Positions 9,134 to 15,649 of a stretch of 41,381 nucleotides of DNA are shown one piece after another; within the stretch, counting starts at the first letter, position 1; each line of letters starts with the position of its first letter. The notes below the pieces were generated by a model. That model saw nothing but the letters and a program-made list of their open reading frames with translations, made no database searches and was not told where the DNA came from. The position numbers were made by a program, and so were the translations under genes. The DNA is from Lachnospiraceae bacterium (GTDB taxonomy: Bacteria; Bacillota; Clostridia; Lachnospirales; Lachnospiraceae): positions 1-41,381 of the forward strand of contig JAFTFD010000221.1 of the NCBI GenBank assembly GCA_017449745.1, written 5' to 3'.

Positions 9134-9136
9134 CTG
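9107..9136. repeat. Perfect 10-bp inverted repeat at the broken end of the GH2 fragment
   Basis: CAGATGGCGG and CCGCCATCTG are separated by the AT-only-but-one loop CTTTTAAAAA. The arm inside the gene encodes the conserved RH of the GH2 fragment; the other arm is its inverted copy upstream. No T-run follows on either strand, so it is not a typical terminator. Confidence 0.8.
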
Positions 9137-9154
9137 TCTTTTAATGTCGTGATC

Positions 9155-10705
9155 TTACGCATTTTCGGGATCTCCCTTGTGAAGCTCTTCCTCGATCATC
9201 TCATGCTTCAGTTCTTCTTTTTTCTCAGCGATGCGCTTCTGGACCTCGACCATCTCAGCCTTGCCCAGATTGCACTTGCGCATGGCCCACAGCGTGCAGA
9301 GCCAGCCGAGGATCGCAAGGCCGTAGCGCAGAACCATCGAGACCCAGAAGATGCCTCCGGTGGGATTGTCGCTGGGCTGGGGCAGCGTGGTCGTGTAGCC
9401 GATGAGGGCAACGCCCGCCGTGGCAATGAGCGCGGAGAAGGAGGACACGATCTTGTCGATCAGGCTGTAGGTGCCGGAGACGACGGCAGGGATATACTTG
9501 CCGCTGCGATCCAACTCGAAGTCGATGATATCGGCCATGAAGGCGGTATTGGCGGTGGTGCCGGCCATCATAAAGCCGTTGCCCACCAGCGTGAGCAGGA
9601 TGTAGAGCACCATCGTGACGCCAAAATGGGCGATCGTGTGCGTGCCAACGGTGTACCATGTGATAGTGAAGAAGGCAATAATCGCGAGGTTTGCATAGAT
9701 GCAGTACTTTGCCCAGTTGACGATGGCCTCCTTGTTGCCGTGTTTGCCGCAGTACCTCGCTCCAATGATCGCGAAGATGATCGAGGGCAGCATACCGCCG
9801 ACGGAGAGGTAGGTAGCAATAGTCATGTTGCCGATCAGAATGCCGGAGACCATTGTGCTGACCACAGCAGCCGCGCCGGCCTGCTGGGCGATCTTGTCAG
9901 AGGAGGCGGAGATAATGTAGGCCTGCAGGGGCTTGTTGTCCTTGAGAACGCTCCACATGTCCTTCCAGCTCAGATGCTCGTGCGCCTTGTTGGTACCGCG
10001 GAAGTTCTCGGGCTTGTCATAGGCGCTGATGCCGACGCAAACCAGCAGCACGCCGATAAGAGAAGTAATGACCGTGACAGTCGCGGCGGCGGTCAGATAG
10101 GCCTGGCTGTAGTCAACGGAATAGCCGGTCTCGGTGACGGCGATCTGTCCGTATTTGGGCAGCAGCACGGTGTTGAGGATAATCGTGAAGGCCATCGGGA
10201 CGATGTAGTTGAACACCGTGTTCCACACGCCGACGGTGGGACGCTGCTTCGGGTCATTGGTCATCAGGGCAGGAAGCGTCTGCGCGGTCATGTTCACGAT
10301 CGTGTAACCGATGACGTAGAGCATGTAGGTCACCAGGAACATCCCGACGCCAAAACCCTTGCTGGAAGCCCAGGAGAACATGGACATGATGCCAAGCGAC
10401 TGCACCGCCCAGCCGAGCAGCATCAGGGGCCGAATCTTGCCCCAGCGGGTGTTGACACGGTCGTAGAGGAAAGCCAACAGCGGGTCGGTGATGGCGTCAA
10501 AAATGCGGGTGAAGGTCAGCAGGCCGCCGATGATCAGCGTCGAGATGCCAAAACCGATGCTGGCTGCATAGGACGCCTGCCCGATCAGCGTATAGATGGC
10601 CATGCCGTTGAGGGCGTTGCAGGCCACCAGGATGATCTGCCACAGTTTTGCTCTGCGGTAATCCACGCCGTCGATTTCGCTTTGGGTCAGTTTTTCCTTT
10701 GCCAT
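9155..10705 (-). CDS. GPH family sugar:cation symporter (MFS superfamily)
   Basis: 516 residues with about 12 hydrophobic segments. The GPH signature is present at RIFDAITDPLLAFLYDRVNTRWGK, though more divergent than in the 1424-2890 paralogue. ATG at 10705 follows AAGGAG at good spacing; the longer open frame upstream is not supported. It is the first gene of the operon leading to GH78, GH43 and GH1, with a good promoter at 10759-10786. It is divergent from an AraC gene that has lost its middle. It probably imports the oligosaccharide degraded by these enzymes. Substrate is inferred from context only. Confidence 0.9.
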   Translation of the reverse strand: MAKEKLTQSEIDGVDYRRAKLWQIILVACNALNGMAIYTLIGQASYAASIGFGISTLIIGGLLTFTRIFDAITDPLLAFLYDRVNTRWGKIRPLMLLGWAVQSLGIMSMFSWASSKGFGVGMFLVTYMLYVIGYTIVNMTAQTLPALMTNDPKQRPTVGVWNTVFNYIVPMAFTIILNTVLLPKYGQIAVTETGYSVDYSQAYLTAAATVTVITSLIGVLLVCVGISAYDKPENFRGTNKAHEHLSWKDMWSVLKDNKPLQAYIISASSDKIAQQAGAAAVVSTMVSGILIGNMTIATYLSVGGMLPSIIFAIIGARYCGKHGNKEAIVNWAKYCIYANLAIIAFFTITWYTVGTHTIAHFGVTMVLYILLTLVGNGFMMAGTTANTAFMADIIDFELDRSGKYIPAVVSGTYSLIDKIVSSFSALIATAGVALIGYTTTLPQPSDNPTGGIFWVSMVLRYGLAILGWLCTLWAMRKCNLGKAEMVEVQKRIAEKKEELKHEMIEEELHKGDPENA

Positions 10706-10758
10706 GATGATACTCCTTTTCTCTTGTTTCGTTGTGTTCGCTCTTGCGATCTGAGAAT

Positions 10759-10786
10759 ATTGTAAAGGAAGGCGCGGCGCTCGCAA
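10759..10786 (-). promoter_or_regulatory. Sigma-A promoter of the GPH-GH78-GH43-GH1 operon
   Basis: On the minus strand TTGCGA and TACAAT are 16 bases apart, and the -10 ends about 54 bases before the transporter ATG. Confidence 0.65.
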
Positions 10787-10819
10787 ACTCAATAACTCCG
10801 AAAAAATTACAAAAATTCG

Positions 10820-10828
10820 TGCTACACT
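10820..10828 (+). promoter_or_regulatory. Possible extended -10 promoter of the collapsed AraC gene
   Basis: TGCTACACT matches the extended -10 pattern, 35 bases ahead of the ATG at 10864. No clear -35 box accompanies it. Confidence 0.35.
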
Positions 10829-10863
10829 GTTTTCAGGAAAAACTGCATGGAGACGCTTCACGC

Positions 10864-11259
10864 ATGGACCAGAGAATGACACAGGGAGAACAAAATCTGC
10901 TCCTGCTGGAAAGCCTGATCCCCGGAGGCGAGCGTTTTTATGTCTGGTGTTACAGAAAAGACGGAAGCTTCCTCGCCAGCTCCTGCCCGCAGGAAGAGCA
11001 GAATGTGTTGGATCAGGCTTTTCGTGTACTGGGCGGCATGGACAAAACGATCCTTGCGGCTGAGGATGCCGGCCAGTCCATCAACAGTTATATCCGCTTC
11101 GCCAAAGTGGAGCGGGCAAAAGTGCTGCTCACCTCCACGGATACGCCAGTGAAGGAAATCGCGGAATCGCTGGTCTTCAACACGGTGAACTATTTTATCC
11201 AAAGCTTCCGCGAGACGACTGGCTACTCCCCGGCGCAGTATCGGAAGAAGTTCAGGTGA
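10864..11259 (+). pseudogene. AraC family regulator with its middle deleted in frame
   Basis: 131 residues remain of a protein that should have about 410. The first 65 match the start of the intact regulator at 12195-13451: here QNLLLLESLIPGGERFYVWCYRKDGSFLASS, there QNLFLFTEML..YYLWSYDPEGNLLST. The frame then jumps at about residue 66 (nucleotide ~11080) into the second half of an AraC DNA-binding domain: INSYIRFAKVERAKVLLTS, VKEIAESLVFNTVNYFIQSF, YSPAQYRKKF. The first helix-turn-helix is missing, so it is probably non-functional, although a mini-protein could still be made. It lies divergently from the GPH transporter that it presumably once controlled. Confidence 0.8.
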
Positions 11260-11279
11260 AAAAATGATCATAAGCAAAC

Positions 11280-11323
11280 AGGCGTCTTGGGAATCGCTGA
11301 TTTCAACGGTTTCCAGGACGCCT
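11280..11323 (+). terminator. Weak terminator-like hairpin after the collapsed AraC gene
   Basis: A 14-bp stem with two G-U pairs (AGGCGTCTTGGGAA / TTTCCAGGACGCCT) begins 21 bases after the stop. Only a short T-run (TTTGT) follows. Confidence 0.5.
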
Positions 11324-11352
11324 TTGTGATATGAGTATATAGTGTATTTCCT

Positions 11353-11555
11353 CTATCGGTTCATCCGTCTGGCCCATTTCATCTGATCGGCAGCTTTGAG
11401 TTGTTCGGTCACGCCTTCGCTCTTGGCCTCATCCGACCATACTTGCCGATGGGCCTCTGTTCTGCCTCTACAATGGAAAGATTGGGAAGAAGCACATCGC
11501 CAACCTGTGTATATGTGCCGCCGTTCTGCTCAAAAAAGGATTTCTGTGTTTTCAT
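11353..11555 (-). pseudogene. tnpV: TnpV transposon-encoded protein, internally deleted remnant
   Basis: The N-terminal 43 residues read as TnpV (KTQKSFFEQNGGTYTQVGD, then VLLPNLSIVEAEQRPIGKYG), starting at the ATG at 11555. The reading frame then shifts: from about 11420 the next frame gives the typical TnpV C-terminus EGVTEQLKAADQMKWARRMN and stops at 11353. The middle, about half of the usual ~120-residue protein, is missing. TnpV genes travel with mobile elements of Clostridia, so this is a footprint of past element activity next to the other collapsed genes. Confidence 0.75.
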
Positions 11556-11631
11556 GGGATATACCTCCAAAATCATATTTGGAAGTACCATAAGCGTGAG
11601 TTTCGGGATTTGTATCCTTAACTAAATGAAT

Positions 11632-11678
11632 CCCCGGACGGGAAATCCGTGTCACAACAACAGGCCTCCCTTCCGGGG
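11632..11678. repeat. Imperfect palindrome, related copy of the one at 11693-11767
   Basis: CCCCGGACGGGA and TCCCTTCCGGGG flank a spacer containing CCGTGTCACAACAACAG. The same arms and a similar spacer recur in the next palindrome, so the two are direct repeats of about 47 bases that are each palindromic. Confidence 0.8.
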
Positions 11679-11692
11679 TTAAAATCTTGATT

Positions 11693-11767
11693 CAGGAAAA
11701 AAGGTACCCCGGACGGGAGATTCGTGTCACAGCGACAGCGGTCCCGTCCGGGGTACCTTTTTTCCTG
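11693..11767. terminator. Bidirectional terminator-like perfect 26-bp palindrome
   Basis: The arms 11693-11718 and 11742-11767 are perfectly complementary over 26 bp, around a 23-base loop. The outer part of each arm is CAGGAAAAAAGG / CCTTTTTTCCTG, giving T-runs on both strands within the stem. It lies just past the end of the truncated transporter at 11796 and could terminate from both sides. The stem is longer and more perfect than ordinary terminators. Confidence 0.7.
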
Positions 11768-11795
11768 TTCATTTACTTTGTAAGGGAGATTCGTC

Positions 11796-11999
11796 TTATC
11801 TCCCCAGCTTCATACCCGTCAGATACTGGTTGAAATAGCTGTTGACGATGGACTGCAGCAGCATGACGCCGAAAGGACCGACGACATAGCCGAGAATCCG
11901 CTCTGAAGTCTGAACGTTAGCTGATTTGATCTTTGTATCCCAGAAATGAGATTCAAAGCGGCCTTCCAGCAGAACCTTTTTTGTGGTGCTTGTACTCAT
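11796..11999 (-). pseudogene. GPH family symporter truncated after its first membrane helix
   Basis: 67 residues. The start ATG at 11999 follows AGGAGG and looks healthy. FESHFWDTKIKSANV and the helix LGYVVGPFGVMLLQSIVNSY match the N-terminus of GPH transporters of Clostridia, normally 450-500 residues. After YFNQYLT the frame ends within six residues. About 400 residues are missing. It is divergent from the intact AraC gene at 12195, the same arrangement as the GPH/AraC pair at 9155-11259, where it is the regulator that collapsed. Confidence 0.72.
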
Positions 12000-12118
12000 T
12001 TGTACCCTCCTCACTTATACATTTTGTTTTTCCGTTCAGGATACTTTGCCCTGTTTGTTTACTTATTAGAAGATATCATCACGGTTATGATTACAAAATT
12101 AGTGTTTTTGCTTTTTTG

Positions 12119-12147
12119 TTAACATATTTGCTTTACTATTGTATAAA
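12119..12147 (+). promoter_or_regulatory. Sigma-A promoter of the AraC gene at 12195
   Basis: TTAACA and TATAAA are exactly 17 bases apart in an AT-rich stretch, 47 bases ahead of the start codon. Confidence 0.7.
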
Positions 12148-12194
12148 AGCTAAATCATTGATAAAATAGCAAATATATCATCAGGAGGTTCAAA

Positions 12195-13451
12195 ATGGCT
12201 AAGGAGTCCTCTGCAAAAATTGACCAAAACCTTTTCCTATTCACGGAAATGCTGTCATGCCAGGGTGAGTATTATCTGTGGAGCTATGATCCTGAGGGGA
12301 ATCTTCTCTCCACCAACTGCAGCTACCTGTACCTGGACATTATCTTAAAGCGGGCCAGCTGTTATAACGACCTTCTGGAGTATTCCAGGACCGGCACGAT
12401 GCCCATGATCATCAGCGCCACCTTCGGACTGATCTGGGGTGCTGTCTTTGAGAGAGACAACGGCGTGCTGAACAGGATCCACATACTGGGGCCGGCTTTC
12501 ACGCAGCTCCCCTCCCGGTCGGAGATGGAGGCTGTCCTGAGAGGAACAGACTCCGGGACCAGGAAATGGTCACCCAAGCTGATCCGGCGCCTGGAATCTC
12601 TCCCCGTCATAACCTTTACCAATTTCTGCCAGCGGCTCATGATGCTGCATTATTGCGTGTGCGGTGAACACATCCAGTTAAGTGATATCAACCTTTATAC
12701 CGGTATTATTGACGTACTGCGCGGGCGGGCATCGAACCCTGGCAGCGAGGAAGATGCCTTTGACAGGGAACTCCCTGACCGCAATAAGGTCTATCGCGCC
12801 GAGCAGATGCTACTCAATATGATCCGCGAGGGAGACCTGCATTACAAAGAGTCTCTCTCTGATATAGCTTCTGTCTTCAATGGCAAACAGCAGCTCTCCA
12901 AAAATGCCCTGCAGCACGCCAAACTCTCCCAGGTGATTATGATCGCGCTGGCCTCCAGGTCTGCCATCGAAGGAGGCGTTTCTCCGGAGATCATCTATCC
13001 GCGCTCAGATGCTTATATCAAAGATGTGGACAATGCGCAGAACGCGCCGGAGATCACAGGCATCGGCATGAGCATGATCGACGATTTTATCAACCTTGTG
13101 CACAGCAAAAATGCGGACCAGAACCTCAGCAAGCCCGTCCGGAGCTGCTGCGATTATATTGAGTCCCACCTGGAGGAGAAGCTCGCCATCTCTGACCTTG
13201 CCCGCAGGGTAGGCTATACGGATTATTATCTGTCCCGCAAATTCAAAAGCGAAACGGGCCTGAGTGTCAATGACTATATCAAGAACGCCCGCATCCGGCG
13301 CGCCAAGACCCTGATGACGACAACTGACCTCAGCATTCAGGAGATTTCGGATATGCTCGGTTTCAGTGCCAGGAGCTTTTTTGCCGAGGTATTCAAGCAG
13401 GTCGTGGGGATCCCTCCCGCGCAGTGGCGGGATGAAAATAAAGTGATGTGA
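12195..13451 (+). CDS. AraC family transcriptional regulator (large N-terminal domain)
   Basis: 418 residues. ATG at 12195 follows AGGAGG. The first ~300 residues are a sensing region that I cannot assign to a named fold; it begins QNLFLFTEMLSCQGEYYLWS. Residues about 320-415 are the DNA-binding domain: LAISDLARRVGYTDYYLSRK, then IQEISDMLGFSARSFFAEVF followed by IPPAQWRD. It is divergent from a truncated GPH transporter, which was probably its target, and is followed on the same strand by leuA. Whether it acts on glycan genes elsewhere cannot be told. Confidence 0.88.
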   Translation: MAKESSAKIDQNLFLFTEMLSCQGEYYLWSYDPEGNLLSTNCSYLYLDIILKRASCYNDLLEYSRTGTMPMIISATFGLIWGAVFERDNGVLNRIHILGPAFTQLPSRSEMEAVLRGTDSGTRKWSPKLIRRLESLPVITFTNFCQRLMMLHYCVCGEHIQLSDINLYTGIIDVLRGRASNPGSEEDAFDRELPDRNKVYRAEQMLLNMIREGDLHYKESLSDIASVFNGKQQLSKNALQHAKLSQVIMIALASRSAIEGGVSPEIIYPRSDAYIKDVDNAQNAPEITGIGMSMIDDFINLVHSKNADQNLSKPVRSCCDYIESHLEEKLAISDLARRVGYTDYYLSRKFKSETGLSVNDYIKNARIRRAKTLMTTTDLSIQEISDMLGFSARSFFAEVFKQVVGIPPAQWRDENKVM

Positions 13452-13493
13452 TGTAACTGTTCGCGTTTAGGACGAAATCGCAGACTTCGCCCG

Positions 13494-13524
13494 TTGAATG
13501 TGAACCGCTGCGATGTGATATAAT
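13494..13524 (+). promoter_or_regulatory. Promoter of leuA
   Basis: A perfect extended -10 TGATATAAT (13516-13524) lies 19 bases after a TTGAAT -35 candidate. The long spacer is compensated by the TG motif. Transcription would start near 13531, leaving a leader of about 125 bases. Confidence 0.6.
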
Positions 13525-13531
13525 AGCACTT

Positions 13532-13641
13532 GCTGCCGGCGCTCCGGCAGCTTCCCGGATGCTTTCTATCTGAACAAGAGAATGTCTTTACAGGCTGATT
13601 TTTTGAGGAAACAAGCGGCTGTATTTTACAGGCTGATTTTT
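13532..13641 (+). promoter_or_regulatory. leuA leader with hairpin and 17-base direct repeat
   Basis: Right at the predicted transcript start is a perfect 8-bp hairpin GCTGCCGG-CGCT-CCGGCAGC (13532-13551). Further on TTTACAGGCTGATTTTT occurs twice, at 13587-13603 and 13625-13641, the second just ahead of the AAGGAG site. No T-box motif and no leucine-rich leader peptide is visible. Confidence 0.45.
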
Positions 13642-13654
13642 CAAGGAGTTTTAC

Positions 13655-15322
13655 ATGATGAAAAATGCCGGCAAATATAGAACTGGTTATTTTCTGCCGC
13701 CGGATATGGAATATACATGGCCAAAAAAGGACCATATTGAAAAAGCCCCGATCTGGTGCAGTGTCGACCTGCGGGACGGAAACCAGGCTCTGGTAGTGCC
13801 GATGGACCTGCATGAGAAGCTGGAGTTTTTCAGGATGCTGGTCGGGATCGGATACCGCGAGATCGAGGTCGGATTTCCCGCCTCCAACGAGACAGAATTT
13901 ACCTTCTTAAGAACGCTCATTGAAAAAAATATGATCCCTGAGGACGTCACGATCCAGGTCCTGACCCAGTGCAGGGAACATATCATCCGCCAGACCTTCA
14001 ATGCCATCAAGGGTGCTCCCAGGGCGATCATTCATTTCTATAATCCCACCTCCGCCGTGCAGCGGGAACAGGTCTTCCATATGGACAAGGAGGAGATCAA
14101 AAAGATCGCTGTCGACGGGGCGAAGCTGATCCGGCAGCTGAGCGAAGAATATGAAGGGAATTTTCTTTTCGAATACAGCCCGGAGAGCTTTACAGCTACA
14201 GAGCCCGAGTACGCCGTGGAAGTCTGCAACGCTGTACTGGACGTCATGCAGCCCACGCCGGAGCGCCCTATGATCATCAACCTGCCCGTCACGGTCGAGA
14301 TGAGCCTGCCGCATATTTACGCCAATCAGATCGAGTGGTGCAGCAATCATCTGAAATACCGGGACAGCGTGATCCTCTCCACCCATCCCCACAATGACAG
14401 GGGAACCGGGATCGCCGATGCGGAGCTCGCGCTTCTGGCCGGAGCGCAGCGCGTGGAATGCTGCCTGTTCGGAAATGGTGAGAGAACCGGAAATGTAGAT
14501 GCGGTCACGCTCGCCCTGAATCTCTATACGCACGGGGTGGATCCGGAGCTGGACCTTTCGGATCTCCCGGCGATCAAAGCCAGCTATGAGCGCCTCACCG
14601 GCATGGATGTGCCCGTCCGGCAGCCCTATGCCGGAGACCTTGTTTTTGCTGCCTTCTCCGGCAGCCATCAGGACGCGATCGCAAAGAGCATGACCCTGTA
14701 CAGGCAGAATACACAGCAGGGATGGAACTGCCCCTACCTTCCGATCGATCCGACCGATATCGGACGCACCTATGACGCCGATGTCATCCGGATCAACTCC
14801 CAGAGCGGACAGGGCGGCATCGGATTCCTGCTCGAACAGCATTACGGCTACACTCTTCCTCCCAAGATGCGGGAGGACTTCAGCCGGAAGGTCAAGAGCA
14901 TATCCGACCACGAACACAAGGAGCTCTCCGTCAGCGAAGTTCACGATGTATTCGTCAGCACGTATCTGAATATCACTTCCCCTCTGGAAGTGACCGATGC
15001 ATCTTTCTCTGAAAAGGATGGCGTGATTTTTGCCGTGATAAAGGTTCGCTCCGGCGGACAGGAAGAAGTGATCAACAGTATGGGAAACGGACGCCTGAAT
15101 GCCGTCACGAATGCGCTCAAAGACCTGCTCGGCGTCAATTTCCACCTGGAAAACTATACGGAGCACTCCCTGGAGCGCGGCTCCTCCGGCCGTGCCTGCT
15201 CGTACGTGCGCGTGCGGTGGGAGGATAAATCCGCGACCTGGGGCGCCGGCACCGACACCGATATCATCCGCTCCGGTATCAAGGCGCTCGTTTCGGCTGT
15301 TAACAGAAAAGGGAAACGTTGA
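13655..15322 (+). CDS. leuA: 2-isopropylmalate synthase
   Basis: 555 residues. It condenses acetyl-CoA with 2-oxoisovalerate, the committed step of leucine biosynthesis. The catalytic TIM barrel carries CSVDLRDGNQAL (metal-binding Asp), IEVGFPASNETEF and STHPHNDRGTG (metal His). Length and N-terminus (YFLPPDMEYTWPKKDHI) fit the longer LeuA form also found in actinobacteria and fungi rather than the short enterobacterial type. The C-terminal ~130 residues are the LeuA regulatory dimer domain that binds leucine for feedback inhibition. ATG at 13655 follows AAGGAG. It stands alone; no other leu gene is nearby. It is separated from convergent GH3 by a folded element. Confidence 0.95.
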   Translation: MMKNAGKYRTGYFLPPDMEYTWPKKDHIEKAPIWCSVDLRDGNQALVVPMDLHEKLEFFRMLVGIGYREIEVGFPASNETEFTFLRTLIEKNMIPEDVTIQVLTQCREHIIRQTFNAIKGAPRAIIHFYNPTSAVQREQVFHMDKEEIKKIAVDGAKLIRQLSEEYEGNFLFEYSPESFTATEPEYAVEVCNAVLDVMQPTPERPMIINLPVTVEMSLPHIYANQIEWCSNHLKYRDSVILSTHPHNDRGTGIADAELALLAGAQRVECCLFGNGERTGNVDAVTLALNLYTHGVDPELDLSDLPAIKASYERLTGMDVPVRQPYAGDLVFAAFSGSHQDAIAKSMTLYRQNTQQGWNCPYLPIDPTDIGRTYDADVIRINSQSGQGGIGFLLEQHYGYTLPPKMREDFSRKVKSISDHEHKELSVSEVHDVFVSTYLNITSPLEVTDASFSEKDGVIFAVIKVRSGGQEEVINSMGNGRLNAVTNALKDLLGVNFHLENYTEHSLERGSSGRACSYVRVRWEDKSATWGAGTDTDIIRSGIKALVSAVNRKGKR

Positions 15323-15331
15323 TCATTGACG

Positions 15332-15353
15332 AAAAAGTGCCTTCGCACATTTT
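15332..15353 (+). terminator. Short terminator after leuA
   Basis: AAAAAGTGC-CTTC-GCACATTTT forms a small stem-loop with a short T-run, 10 bases past the leuA stop. It is weak, so the folded element that follows may also be transcribed. Confidence 0.5.
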
Positions 15354-15384
15354 AGTCACGTACTGTTTTTCGAGAAACCGGTAG

Positions 15385-15649
15385 GTAATAAGACAGGCAG
15401 AGGCAGATGTCTGCAGTATCTGCTGTGAATGAGTGATTAGAGCCGCAACATTTATCATGCGTGTAAGAAAGGATAACGGGCAGCGTTCACGCTGCCCGTT
15501 AAAGCCGACTGTCTAAAGTATCCGCGCATCAGCGCGGATACGAGTTTGGAGGCTGTGCCTGACTGAAACACATGATAAATGTTAGCGGCTCTTCACGAAG
15601 AAACCGCGGATTCTGCGGACATCTGCCTCTGCCTGTCTCTTTCTATTAC
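15385..15649. other. Nested-palindrome element (structured RNA or MITE-like), about 250 bases
   Basis: Four stems are nested in one block. P1: 26 bp with one G-U, 15391-15416 with 15613-15638. P2: 21 bp with one bulged A, 15439-15459 with 15571-15592. Inside P2 are P3, a perfect 12-bp hairpin with loop TTCA (15474-15501), and P4, a perfect 10-bp hairpin with loop ATCA (15518-15541). GTAATA/TATTAC (15385-15390 and 15644-15649) may close the base, reaching into the stop codon of the convergent GH3 gene. No ORF, target-site duplication or known RNA class is recognised. It could be a structured RNA, a MITE with 26-bp terminal repeats, or an elaborate bidirectional transcription stop. Confidence 0.7.

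Noticed and set aside
8486..10765. Plus-strand open frame of 759 codons
   Set aside because: It runs antisense to GPH and GH78 genes with clear families; its composition (Asp, His, Gly, Arg rich) is that of a shadow frame in GC-rich DNA.
13531..13654. T-box riboswitch ahead of leuA
   Set aside because: The conserved T-box antiterminator sequence (AGGGTGGNACCGCG) is absent and no terminator precedes the start.
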